Source: JBEKUY01 sp049514555
GTDB lineage: Bacteria > Acidobacteriota > Terriglobia > Acidiferrales > UBA7541
Length of the DNA stretch: 64,000 nt
Assembly: GCA_049514555.1 (NCBI GenBank)
Contig: JBEKUY010000002.1
Span: 434,001-498,000 of the forward strand
Direction of reading: 5' to 3'
In this document: piece after piece, positions 19,301-25,638 of the stretch
How positions within the stretch are numbered: position 1 is the stretch's first letter
Layout: each line of letters begins with the position of its first letter
Position numbers and translations under genes: made by a program
Notes under the pieces: generated by a model
Databases searched by the model: none
What the model saw: the letters and a program-made list of their open reading frames with translations, nothing else
What the model was told of the DNA's origin: nothing

Positions 19301-19339
19301 GAAAGCCGCACGTTCGTGGCGCCATTCCAGCTCCCGTAG
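16334..19339 (+). CDS. Secreted GH10 endo-1,4-beta-xylanase with three N-terminal carbohydrate-binding-like modules
   Basis: A 1001-residue extracellular enzyme predicted to cut xylan. A signal peptide of about 38 residues (ending ASAQ) is followed by three related CBM4/9/22-like modules, each beginning with an F/Y-x-F-E/S-D-GW-type strand (near residues 40, 195 and 372). The GH10 catalytic domain follows (about 535-870). The acid/base Glu is in WDVVNEP (E667) and the nucleophile in ITELDMS (E775). A C-terminal Ig-like or stalk region completes it. The start at 16334 is fixed by GGGAGG 9 bases upstream; the open frame continues upstream without a signal peptide. A strong hairpin ends the unit. 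Confidence 0.93.
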   Translation: MFQLARVRVSSAGWLWGTLIPSIVLITALFGVSPASAQVVGQYDFENGVQGWTGFNGATVSGSTAAAQGGTHSLLVTTGSSGAGGPSLAVTGLLLPGAKYQITGWVMLTSGETATNANFTMKRSDASCSGGTCYDTIGSYKVAVTDSGWAQIGGSYTVSTTATGLTLYAQLVGPTTTQSFYLDSVVITQTAPPPGGTPVATYNFSDGGLDGWEPFGSVTLTNAMPPVLDPLGDTRSLLVSDRTAGYMGPSLNVLNVSGVVAGASYSVSAYVLLAAPDSSNPTVTISTKRTDCAYPSGTYSNLATSAALSSTAWTKVQGNLSFSNIPGAPTSLVLYFQSSSATDSFYISDVVIGQLAPPPLDPSQQDNTGITSTFEDAGLDGWSSRSGQSTLTNTTVEAHSGAHSLLVTGRTANWDGPQINVSNKMYNGSRYALSVWVMLQPTDGSSHIINMSLQTTLAGTTSYPSVSGYPGVTVLADGNWHQISVPGFNMSNSYDTGAASLYLQTVPSSGNDLVSFYIDDFQLAYLAPPTIQADIPSIYETLAHDFLVGAAVDMTDLSGPHAQLLTKHFNSITSGNDMKWSSVENTKGNFTFGNADAEVGLAVCNDLKIHGHNLVWATGAQTPSYASGDGTNSPANQATVTANIQEHIQAEVTHFGDKVDVWDVVNEPIDPNQPDCLVHGPFYNVLGKSYIDVALLAARQYAPAGTKLFINDYSTADPNRLACLASLVQDLQSRGIPLDGVGHQMHNNINYPSVSAMETAIKTIAALGVDQRITELDMSVYNAGDNTSNYGANGGTVPPSIIAQQGYLYRQYFNLFRRMRRHISAVTFWGMADDDTWLSSFPVSRLNEPLPFDQNLQAKPAYWGIVDPRQLPGFDLRFHITSKTGRRNARVWTITADNPGPGTAYTVQINGLTLKQLWDRDEFWEKRDPWKKDKDECTPVITSPSSFPIVLGDIAQDSSASASFTIDFSRCRSLAPFVLEMPWTAANGAESRTFVAPFQLP

Positions 19340-19416
19340 GACAAAACACGAAACCGTCCGCCTTACTGGGACGGAGACGGGAACGGACACAAGCAGGTTT
19401 ACTCACCGCATGAGAA

Positions 19417-19447
19417 ACGGCCGGCCGGGATCGTTCCGGCCGGCCGT
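19417..19447 (+). terminator. Hairpin terminator after the xylanase gene
   Basis: A perfect 12-bp GC-rich inverted repeat, ACGGCCGGCCGG / CCGGCCGGCCGT, with a 7-base loop. It sits about 80 bases after the xylanase stop and before the convergent DUF2059-like gene. There is no clear T-run, so it may serve both strands or act with Rho. Confidence 0.6.
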
Positions 19448-19491
19448 GCTTCATCTAGATCAATTCCTGGGGATCGCATGCGGGCTACCGC

Positions 19492-20019
19492 TCACTGCTG
19501 CGGACGGCGGCGCGCTTCGCGGGCGGCCGGCATGAGGTCGGGGTATTCGCCTTTCAAGTCCTGAAAGATCTCTTTCGTGACGCGCTGATTGAGACCCAGC
19601 GCCGCTCTCTGAGCCTCCCGCGTTACTTGCGGCATTTCCGCCGCGGCTCGCTGGCCGAGCGGCGACCCGTAGAATTGCAGCAGGCCTTTGATCTCTTCGG
19701 CGGAGAAGTGTTTGTCGTATATGGCCACGAGTTCGTTGACCAGCTCATCGACATTGAAACGCTCCTTGTAGCGGACGAGGAATTCGTCCGCAAACTTCTC
19801 CGAGCGGTCGTTCTCGGGCAGGGTGGCGAGGAGTCTTTCGCGGTACGTCTCGATGGATTGGTTGGAGGAGTCCTCGAGGAGATCGCGCGCGCCGGTCAGT
19901 TCGATCAGGTTGCGGATGTCGGCCTCCTTGGCCGGGTCGATTTTGGTCTTTTGCGCCCCACGCGCGAACAGCATCAGCGCTGCGAAAATGATTGCCAGGA
20001 ATATGAGCGAATACTTCAC
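19492..20019 (-). CDS. DUF2059-like exported protein
   Basis: A 175-residue protein with an N-terminal hydrophobic signal (YSLIFLAIIFAALMLFARGAQ) followed by a helical domain. The block DELVNELVAIYDKHFSAEEIKGLLQFYGSPLGQR is characteristic of DUF2059: a short acidic helix, F-t-eEIk-l--FY-sp-Gqr. Its biochemical role is unknown. I prefer the GTG at 20019, which has GGGAGG just upstream. An ATG at 20055 would add 12 residues before the signal peptide and lacks such a site. It is divergent from pcm. Confidence 0.78.
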   Translation of the reverse strand: MKYSLIFLAIIFAALMLFARGAQKTKIDPAKEADIRNLIELTGARDLLEDSSNQSIETYRERLLATLPENDRSEKFADEFLVRYKERFNVDELVNELVAIYDKHFSAEEIKGLLQFYGSPLGQRAAAEMPQVTREAQRAALGLNQRVTKEIFQDLKGEYPDLMPAAREARRRPQQ

Positions 20020-20070
20020 GACCGCCTCCCGAGGGCCCAAGGTAATGTCCGGCATCCATCCTAGAGCCCC

Positions 20071-20910
20071 GTGGACGGTTCGTCTCCCGATGTGTCCAAT
20101 CTCTTGATACCATTAACGCAGCTTTTCGACTGTCGCGGGCCCGGTGTGGAGACTTCGCTGGAACTTTCTTGGCGCGGGCTTTCCGTGCCTTTGGTCGTGG
20201 ACTGGCGAGACAAATTCGGAAACGTCGAGGGGCGCGAGGGGGAAACGGCCCAGCCGGGCGAGTTTGTGCGTCTGCGGGAGGAGATGGTCGAACGGCAGAT
20301 TCGCCGCCGCGGCATCGACTCCGCACGCGTGCTGGAAGCCATGCGCGCGGTTCCCCGCCATAAATTTGTCCCCGCGAACGTGCAGGCGGAGGCCTACGAA
20401 GACCGTCCGCTTCCGATTGGCGAGGGACAGACGATTTCGCAACCCTACATGGTGGGTTCCATGACCGCCGCGCTCGAGCTGGAGGGCGCCGAGCGCGTGC
20501 TCGAGATCGGTACCGGCTGCGGCTACCAGGCCGCGATTCTCGCTTGCCTTGCCGCCGAGGTGTTCACCATCGAGGTGCGCTCCCCGCTGGCCCTGGCTGC
20601 GCGTGAGCGCCTCGAACGCCTGGGCTTCTCAAACGTGCATGTCCACTGCGGTGACGGCACGCTCGGCCTGTTGGAATGCGCGCCGTTCGACGCGATTCTC
20701 GTGACCGCCGCTGCGCCCGATGTGCCCACGCCCCTTCTCGACCAGCTCGCCGAGGGCGGACGGCTGGTCATTCCCGTCGGTTCGGAAGAGCATCAGGAGC
20801 TGAGAGTCGTCCGCAAAGCCGCGGGGCAGGTCACTTCGCAAATCATCGAAGAATGCCGCTTTGTGCCGCTTGTGGGGCGCCACGGCTGGCGGGAGTATTC
20901 CCCGCGATGA
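20071..20910 (+). CDS. pcm: Protein-L-isoaspartate O-methyltransferase
   Basis: S-adenosylmethionine-dependent repair enzyme methylating isoaspartyl residues in damaged proteins. The SAM motif is VLEIGTGCGYQAAIL, preceded by GQTISQPYMVGSM, and the PCMT start is EEMVERQIRRRGI. As written (279 residues) it has about 60 extra N-terminal residues. Internal starts at GTG 20266 or ATG 20284 would give a standard-length enzyme of 209-215 residues, and the short divergent gap to the DUF2059 gene favours one of these. It overlaps the following glycosyltransferase by 4 bases (ATGA). Confidence 0.9.
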   Translation: MDGSSPDVSNLLIPLTQLFDCRGPGVETSLELSWRGLSVPLVVDWRDKFGNVEGREGETAQPGEFVRLREEMVERQIRRRGIDSARVLEAMRAVPRHKFVPANVQAEAYEDRPLPIGEGQTISQPYMVGSMTAALELEGAERVLEIGTGCGYQAAILACLAAEVFTIEVRSPLALAARERLERLGFSNVHVHCGDGTLGLLECAPFDAILVTAAAPDVPTPLLDQLAEGGRLVIPVGSEEHQELRVVRKAAGQVTSQIIEECRFVPLVGRHGWREYSPR

Positions 20911-21653
20911 CCGGCGCCGCGCCCGAGCTTTCCATTATCATTCCCGCGTACAACGAGGAACGCCGCCTGCCGGCAACGCTCGAACGCATCGCCGAGTATG
21001 TTCGCAATTGCGGCCGCGCCGCCGAAGTGATCGTTGTGGATGACGGTTCGGGCGACCGCACCGCCGCCGCCGCGGAATCATTCCGCGGGAACATTCCTGC
21101 GCTGCGCGTGGTGCCCAACGGCGTCAATCGCGGCAAGGGCTACAGCGTCAAGCACGGCATGCTCGAGGCCTTCGGGCGCCTGGTACTCTTCACCGACGCC
21201 GACCTCTCCGCGCCCATCGAAGAGGCCGAAAAGCTTCTTGGCGCGCTTGAAAACAATGACGTCGCCATCGGCTCGCGCGCGCTCGATCGCAGCCTCATCG
21301 AAGTGCACGAATCGCCGCTGCGCGAGTTCGCGGGAATCGTGTTCAATTGGCTCGTGCGCCTCTGCCTCGGCCTGCGTTTTGTGGACACGCAGTGCGGCTT
21401 CAAGGCCTTCCGCCGCGAGCGCTGCCGCATCCTCTTCGACCAGCAACGCATCGAGCGGTTCGGCTTTGACCCCGAGTTGCTCTTCCTCGCCAAACGCCAC
21501 GGCCTCTCCGCTGTTGAGATTCCCGTGCGCTGGGCGCACAGCCCAGCCACGCGCGTGAACATGCTGCGCGACAGCCTGAAGATGTTCCTCGAGGTCCTGG
21601 CCATCCGCTGGAACGCGCTCCTCGGCCGCTATCCCCGGCGCCGCCGCGCGTAA
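20907..21653 (+). CDS. Family 2 glycosyltransferase, dolichyl/polyprenyl-phosphate glucosyltransferase-like
   Basis: Likely transfers a sugar from a nucleotide donor to a polyprenyl phosphate or glycan at the membrane. The 248 residues have ELSIIIPAYNEERRLPATL at the start, VIVVDDGSGD, LFTDADLSAP (DxD-like metal site) and DTQCGFKAFRRE, the pattern of dolichyl-phosphate beta-glucosyltransferases. No C-terminal membrane helices are obvious. It is translationally coupled to pcm. The nearby UppS-type prenyltransferase may provide a related lipid carrier, but that link is inference. Confidence 0.85.
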   Translation: MTGAAPELSIIIPAYNEERRLPATLERIAEYVRNCGRAAEVIVVDDGSGDRTAAAAESFRGNIPALRVVPNGVNRGKGYSVKHGMLEAFGRLVLFTDADLSAPIEEAEKLLGALENNDVAIGSRALDRSLIEVHESPLREFAGIVFNWLVRLCLGLRFVDTQCGFKAFRRERCRILFDQQRIERFGFDPELLFLAKRHGLSAVEIPVRWAHSPATRVNMLRDSLKMFLEVLAIRWNALLGRYPRRRRA

Positions 21654-21661
21654 AGCGTCTA

Positions 21662-21709
21662 ACTTTGTGATACAAAGTACTTGACATCATTGCGCCCGGC
21701 CTCTACTCT
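21662..21709 (+). promoter_or_regulatory. Promoter with adjacent 17-bp palindromic operator (copy 1)
   Basis: The perfect palindrome ACTTTGT-GAT-ACAAAGT (21662-21678) lies just upstream of TTGACA (21681-21686). After a 17-base spacer comes TACTCT (21704-21709). The next gene's ATG is at 21717, only 7 bases after the -10, so the transcript may be leaderless. A second copy with the same 7-3-7 layout is at 22761. The winged-helix protein at 22341 is the natural candidate to bind both. Confidence 0.65.
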
Positions 21710-21716
21710 GCTCCCC

Positions 21717-22331
21717 ATGCCTGCCTCTGGCCCTCTCCGCTCTCCTCGACCCGAGCCCATTCCCATTGACGCGCGCGCGGCCGAGCATCTCCGCTATATC
21801 CGCGAAGCCATGCAGAACGCCGGCGAATTCACCGCCGTGCCGGGGTGGGGCGGCGTGGCCATCGGTGTGACTGCGCTCGTTGCTGCCGCGATGGCCATGC
21901 GCCAGACCACCCCGCGCGCCTGGCTGGCCGTCTGGCTCATCGAAGCCCTCGTCGCCGTGGCCATCGCTGCGCCGACCTCCATCCTGAAGGCCCATCGAGC
22001 GCGCATGCCCTTGTTAGCCGGGCCGGGGCGCAAGTTCGCCCTGAGCTTCGTGCCGCCGATCCTCGTGGGCGCCCTGCTCACGTTCGCGCTCTTTCGCCTC
22101 GGAGCCCTCTCCGCGCTGCCGGGTGTCTGGTTGCTGCTTTACGGCACCGCGGTCGTCACCGGCGGGGCGTTTTCCGTGCGCGTGGTTCCAGTCATGGGCT
22201 TGTGCCTGATGGCGCTCGGGACGGCCGCGCTGTTTTCGCCGCAGCGCTGGGGAGACGTTTACATGGCCGTGGGTTTTGGCGGCTTGCAGCTTGGTTTTGG
22301 CTGGTTGATCGCCCGCCGCTACGGCGGCTAG
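21717..22331 (+). CDS. Multi-pass membrane protein of unknown function
   Basis: A 204-residue integral membrane protein with about five to six hydrophobic segments after a hydrophilic N-terminus (PEPIPIDARAAEHLRYIREAMQNAG). I do not recognise a catalytic motif. The reading frame extends to a TTG at 21681, but that codon is part of the -35 element, so ATG 21717 is used. A winged-helix regulator follows 9 bases later in the same operon. Membrane protein plus small regulator pairs of this kind are common in acidobacterial genomes; the pair may form an autoregulated module. Confidence 0.8.
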   Translation: MPASGPLRSPRPEPIPIDARAAEHLRYIREAMQNAGEFTAVPGWGGVAIGVTALVAAAMAMRQTTPRAWLAVWLIEALVAVAIAAPTSILKAHRARMPLLAGPGRKFALSFVPPILVGALLTFALFRLGALSALPGVWLLLYGTAVVTGGAFSVRVVPVMGLCLMALGTAALFSPQRWGDVYMAVGFGGLQLGFGWLIARRYGG

Positions 22332-22340
22332 GAGAGCACT

Positions 22341-22736
22341 TTGCCCAAGTCATCCGCACTCGCCCAGGAGAAACCACAGCGGACGCGTACGGCCGAACTT
22401 CGCACCGTGCGCGGCGCCCGCGCGGATTCGGGTCAAGCCGTTCCCCCCCACTTCGACCGCCTCATCCACGAGCGCATCCGCCTTGGCATCGTCAGCGCCC
22501 TCGCGGTGAACCGCTCGCTGACCTTTAACGAATTGAAGGCTCTTCTGAAGACGACCGACGGCAACCTGAGCGTGCACGCGCGCAAGCTCGAAGAGGCGGA
22601 CTACATCGCCTGCACCAAGTCATTCGCCGGGCGGCTGCCCAAGACGGAGTATCGCCTGACTTCGGCGGGCCGCCGCGCCCTCGAACGCTACCTGAACCAC
22701 ATGGAAGCGCTCATTCGGGCGACGCGGGAGCGCTGA
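22341..22736 (+). CDS. Winged-helix transcriptional regulator
   Basis: A 131-residue DNA-binding protein, starting with TTG after a GGAGAG site. The winged-helix core is RLGIVSALAVNRSLTFNELKALL, followed by the recognition helix TTDGNLSVHARKLEEADYI and the wing KSFAGRLPKTEYRLTSAGRRAL. This is the HTH_27 / ArsR-like pattern of regulators with no effector domain. A basic, Arg-rich N-terminal tail precedes it. It sits between two copies of an ACTTTG-type palindrome, which suggests it represses its own operon and the downstream prenyltransferase gene. Confidence 0.85.
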   Translation: MPKSSALAQEKPQRTRTAELRTVRGARADSGQAVPPHFDRLIHERIRLGIVSALAVNRSLTFNELKALLKTTDGNLSVHARKLEEADYIACTKSFAGRLPKTEYRLTSAGRRALERYLNHMEALIRATRER

Positions 22737-22760
22737 GCCAGCAAAAAATTTTGTGTTTGT

Positions 22761-22777
22761 ACTTTGCACGATAAAGT
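22761..22777 (+). promoter_or_regulatory. Operator-like palindrome, copy 2, upstream of the prenyltransferase gene
   Basis: ACTTTGC-ACG-ATAAAGT has the same 7-3-7 layout as the palindrome at 21662, with the outer five bases of each arm identical (ACTTT / AAAGT). It is 31 bases before the prenyltransferase start and 24 bases after the regulator stop, where an operator for the downstream gene would be expected. Confidence 0.5.
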
Positions 22778-22808
22778 AACTCGCGGTCGCGGCGGAGAAA
22801 GGCTGTTT

Positions 22809-23624
22809 ATGCATTCCCGTTTGGCTCTCTCTTTCACTCCTGTCCCCGAACCTGAACCTTACTCGCTCCACGTAGCTATCATCTCCGACGGAAACGGCCG
22901 CTGGGCCTCGGCTCGCGGACTGCCTCGCTCGGCCGGCCATCGCGCCGGAGTGGAAGCCGCCCGGCGCGCGATTGAGGCGGCGCCGCACCTCGGCATCAGC
23001 ACGCTGACGCTCTTCGCGCTTTCCTCGGCGAACTGGGAGCGCCCGCCTGCGGAAGTGAACGCCATCCTGCGCCTCTTGCACGAATACCTCCTAGCAGAGA
23101 CAGACCGCTGCGTCTCCGCTGGGCTCCGCCTGAGCATCATCGGACGCCGCGACCGCATTCCGCGGGCGTTGCGCGAAGTGGTCGAAGACGCCGAGGCGGC
23201 CACGGTCGGCGGCACCCGCTTGCACCTGCGCCTGGCGGTGGATTATTCCGCGCGCGAGGCCATCTACCGCGCTGCCTGCCGCTTCTACAAAGTGACGCGC
23301 ATCTCGCCGGAAGCCTTCGGCGAGGTTCTTCGGGAGGTCAATCGAGACGCCGCGCCGGACGTGGATCTGCTGATCCGCACCGGCGGCGAGCAGCGGCTCT
23401 CCGATTTCCTTCTGTGGGAATGCGCTTACGCCGAGCTGTACTTCCTGGAAAAACGCTGGCCGGATTTTCAGGCCGCCGATCTGGCTCTGGCGGTCTCTGA
23501 GTTTCACCGCCGCGAGCGCACCCTGGGCCGTCTGCCGCCCGCCGCGACGGCCCGGCCGGCGCCCAGCGCGAGATCATTCGAGAGCCCGCAACCGAGACCG
23601 GACAACAGCACGCTCTCGCTCTAG
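22809..23624 (+). CDS. UppS-family cis-prenyltransferase (isoprenyl transferase), divergent form
   Basis: Predicted to build a cis-polyprenyl diphosphate from isopentenyl diphosphate for lipid carriers. The 271 residues contain SDGNGRWA (catalytic Asp, residues 30-37), SSANWERP and RTGGEQRLSDFLLWECAYAELYF. Canonical enzymes have S-t-ENWxRP and RTSGExRLSNFLLWQ, so several usually invariant positions differ (Ser to Gly, Asn to Asp, Gln to Glu). It may be a paralogue of the housekeeping UppS. The start at 22809 follows GGAGAAAGG; an earlier in-frame codon lies in the operator. It overlaps the convergent Nudix gene by 4 bases. Confidence 0.82.
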   Translation: MHSRLALSFTPVPEPEPYSLHVAIISDGNGRWASARGLPRSAGHRAGVEAARRAIEAAPHLGISTLTLFALSSANWERPPAEVNAILRLLHEYLLAETDRCVSAGLRLSIIGRRDRIPRALREVVEDAEAATVGGTRLHLRLAVDYSAREAIYRAACRFYKVTRISPEAFGEVLREVNRDAAPDVDLLIRTGGEQRLSDFLLWECAYAELYFLEKRWPDFQAADLALAVSEFHRRERTLGRLPPAATARPAPSARSFESPQPRPDNSTLSL

Positions 23625-24097
23625 CGGCGACGCGCGCGGGCCATCCGGTAGGCCTTGCGGAGCACCCGCGTAGCAGCCTCGGTCAGATGGTAGTTGGAGA
23701 GCTCGTCTTCTCGAACGAGCGCCACGTCGGTAACATCGCTGCCCGCGCGCAGTTCGCCTGCGGTGCGCTCGCAAAGGTAATCGATCACCACGAAGTGGTA
23801 GCGCGGCCGCGGGGCCGGCTCGCCGGTTTGTGCGCCCGCTTGCTCGTCCTCCGGGAAAATTCTCTCGAAGACCTCGATGAGGTCCAGGACGCGAACCTTG
23901 AGTCCGGTTTCTTCGAGAAGCTCGCGCGCGACCCCCTCAGCCAGCGTCTCGCCGACCTCGAGCGTTCCGCCGGGAATGGACCACTGGCCCTTCAGCGGCT
24001 CGCTGCCCCGGCGCACGAGCACGGCGCGGTCGTCTTCGATCACGGCGCCGCCGACGCCCACGATCGGCCGTTCGGGGAACTCTCTGGAGCGATTCAT
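23621..24097 (-). CDS. Nudix hydrolase
   Basis: Hydrolyses a nucleoside-diphosphate-linked substrate; the substrate is unknown. The 158-residue protein starts MNRSREFPERPIVGVGGAVI and carries the complete Nudix box with GGTLEVGETLAEGVARELLE continuing into ETGL. The Arg/Glu residues of REx2EExGx are present as RELLEETGL. The short size and GQWSIPGG preceding the box fit ADP-ribose or MutT-like enzymes. The reading frame opens at 24256, but ATG 24097 gives the standard Nudix N-terminus. A 15-bp palindrome covers its ribosome-binding region. Confidence 0.88.
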   Translation of the reverse strand: MNRSREFPERPIVGVGGAVIEDDRAVLVRRGSEPLKGQWSIPGGTLEVGETLAEGVARELLEETGLKVRVLDLIEVFERIFPEDEQAGAQTGEPAPRPRYHFVVIDYLCERTAGELRAGSDVTDVALVREDELSNYHLTEAATRVLRKAYRMARARRR

Positions 24098-24098
24098 C

Positions 24099-24113
24099 GA
24101 ATTGTCACAATTC
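24099..24113. promoter_or_regulatory. 15-bp palindrome at the Nudix gene start
   Basis: GAATTGT-C-ACAATTC is a perfect 7-1-7 inverted repeat one base upstream of the Nudix ATG. It could be an operator or a hairpin blocking translation initiation. No partner regulator is evident. Confidence 0.35.
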
Positions 24114-24159
24114 CCCGCGCGGCGCCGCCCTAACCTTGCACGGCCGGGCACCGAAGGGA

Positions 24160-24186
24160 TTGACTTCAGGTTCCGCGGTATATAAT
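24160..24186 (+). promoter_or_regulatory. Promoter of the LysW-like gene
   Basis: TTGACT (24160-24165) and a perfect TATAAT (24181-24186) are separated by 15 bases, slightly short. They lie about 70 bases before the GTG start at 24258, which has AGGAGG upstream. Confidence 0.55.
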
Positions 24187-24257
24187 ACGCCGGAGGGAAC
24201 GAGCCCCGTCTTCTGCAGCACGCGGAGCGAAACGCAAATTCATAGGAGGTCAGCACC

Positions 24258-24491
24258 GTGGTCCGTTGCCCGGAATGCGCCGCCGAGATCGACGTGGATG
24301 AAGACGAAGTCGAAGAAGGCGAGATCCTGAGCTGCCCAGAGTGTGAAGCCGAGATGGAAGTCGTCCAGGTTCATCCCGTGAAGTTGAATCTTATTTCGGA
24401 TGAGGATGAGGAGGACGAGAAAGAAGATTCCGAGAAGGACGGCGATCTTCTCGAAGACGAGGAGGAGGAGAAAGAGGACGAGGAAGTGTGA
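24258..24491 (+). CDS. LysW-like small zinc-ribbon protein with acidic tail
   Basis: A 77-residue protein with two CPEC knuckles (residues 4-7 and 26-29) spaced like LysW, the amino-group carrier of lysine/arginine synthesis in Thermus and archaea. The block after the second knuckle, AEMEVVQVHPVKLNL, also matches LysW. However, it lacks the EDWGE C-terminus whose last Glu carries the substrate. Instead it ends in about 30 mostly Asp/Glu/Lys residues. It is therefore unlikely to act as a classical carrier. The start is GTG after a strong AGGAGG site. Arginine synthesis in this genome uses the acetylated route. Confidence 0.8.
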   Translation: MVRCPECAAEIDVDEDEVEEGEILSCPECEAEMEVVQVHPVKLNLISDEDEEDEKEDSEKDGDLLEDEEEEKEDEEV

Positions 24492-24530
24492 GCCCCGGTG
24501 ACTCTTCTCCTGAACATCCCGCGCCTCGCT

Positions 24531-25007
24531 ATGAATCATCCAACTGGGTGGAGCCGTTTCCCGGTGACTGCTCGCGGCCTTGGCTTGCTTCTTCTTCTCG
24601 GCGGGGTCGCGGCACTTGCGGGCGTGCCCGGCGCGCCCGCTCAGGAGCCTGCCCCTCCGCCGGCTCCGGCGCAGGAGTCGGCGTCCCGGCCTCAACCGCC
24701 AAAGAAACTGCCGCCGCATAGCCATGATCTCCGCATCCTGGGCACCGTCTTCACCCCGGAGGGATTCTCCTTCCGCGGCGTTCCGGTCCGCGTTCGCCGC
24801 GCCGGAGAAAAGAAGTTTCGCTGGATGGACACGACGAACTCGCTCGGCGAATTCGCCTTTTGGCTCCCTCCAGATCTCGACTACGAACTTGTTGTCCAGG
24901 TGCGCGGCTTCGTGGAACAAACGCGCCCGATTGAGGGCAAGAGTGGCGAGCGTTTTATGCGTCTGTCGCTTCAAATGCAGCGGACGCCGGGAGGAGATAA
25001 GAAATGA
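24531..25007 (+). CDS. Exported carboxypeptidase-regulatory-like domain protein
   Basis: A predicted secreted or periplasmic protein of 158 residues. The signal peptide (RGLGLLLLLGGVAALAGVPGAPAQ) is followed by a Pro-rich linker and a beta-sandwich repeat, LRILGTVFTPEGFSFRGVPV, with a GEFAFWLPPDLDYELVVQ end typical of CarboxypepD_reg domains. Such domains often mediate protein-protein or glycan contacts. A GTG at 24498 would lengthen the N-terminus by 11 residues; the ATG at 24531 gives a more usual signal peptide. It overlaps the next, related gene by 4 bases. Confidence 0.75.
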   Translation: MNHPTGWSRFPVTARGLGLLLLLGGVAALAGVPGAPAQEPAPPPAPAQESASRPQPPKKLPPHSHDLRILGTVFTPEGFSFRGVPVRVRRAGEKKFRWMDTTNSLGEFAFWLPPDLDYELVVQVRGFVEQTRPIEGKSGERFMRLSLQMQRTPGGDKK

Positions 25008-25372
25008 AACTTGTGAGCCACGTTTCCGCGGCTTTCCTGCTTCTGCTGTTCGTTGCGGTTGTTTCCGCTCCCGGGCAGGACAAGAAAGAGGAGTCCAAGC
25101 TCCGCACCGTGCGCGGCGCGGTGACCGACAAGGACGACACTCCCCTTCCGGAAAGCAACGTTTTCCTGAAGAACACGCGAACGCAGACGGTGCGGACCAA
25201 TCGTGCCGATGCAGGCGGCAACTATCGCTTCAGCGGACTCGATCCCAATGTGGACTACGAGATTTACGCGGAAAACGGTGAGCAAACCTCGCGCACGCAC
25301 ACGATCTCGAGTTTCGACAACCGCAAGGACATCGTTCTCGACCTGAAGGTCGTTAAGAAACGCGGCAAATAG
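25004..25372 (+). CDS. Exported carboxypeptidase-regulatory-like domain protein, second copy
   Basis: A 122-residue exported protein translated in overlap with its neighbour (ATGA). The signal peptide ends VVSAPGQ, then one CarboxypepD_reg-like domain: RTVRGAVTDKDDTPLPESNV, with GGNYRFSGLDPNVDYEIYAENG. The pair probably arose from the same family and may form a two-component envelope structure. No enzymatic motif is seen. Confidence 0.78.
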   Translation: MKLVSHVSAAFLLLLFVAVVSAPGQDKKEESKLRTVRGAVTDKDDTPLPESNVFLKNTRTQTVRTNRADAGGNYRFSGLDPNVDYEIYAENGEQTSRTHTISSFDNRKDIVLDLKVVKKRGK

Positions 25373-25420
25373 GAGCCGCGCCTTCCTGCTCCGGACTGCG
25401 TCCCCTGGAAACGAAAAAGT

Positions 25421-25495
25421 TGGTGCCGGCGGGGGGAATCGAACCCACGGCCTAGGGATTATGAGACCCTCGCTCTTCCACTGAGCTACGCCGGC
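25421..25495 (-). tRNA. tRNA-Met (CAT), elongator type, with encoded CCA
   Basis: Reading the minus strand gives a 75-base cloverleaf: acceptor GCCGGCG paired with CGCCGGC, D-arm GCTC/GAGC, anticodon loop CTCATAA (CAT), T-loop TTCGATT and 3' CCA. The first acceptor pair is a normal G-C, so it is not initiator tRNA. Two non-canonical pairs appear, T-T at the base of the anticodon loop and T-C in the T stem. A CAT anticodon could also be tRNA-Ile with a lysidine-modified C. Confidence 0.85.
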
Positions 25496-25638
25496 AAACT
25501 CGCAGTTGATCGATGGTACGGAGTCGCTCTCAAAGCTGTCAAGCGCGCTGCGGACCTCGCTTCATCGGCCACTCACCCAAAGTTGCCCGCCGCGAGACCC
25601 GCGCCTGCGTTAAGCTTCCGTTGCACGGACCAACGCTT

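Noticed and set aside
17255..19390. 711-codon antisense ORF inside the xylanase gene
   Set aside because: It arises from high-GC codon bias of the real gene; the sense strand has clear GH10 catalytic motifs.
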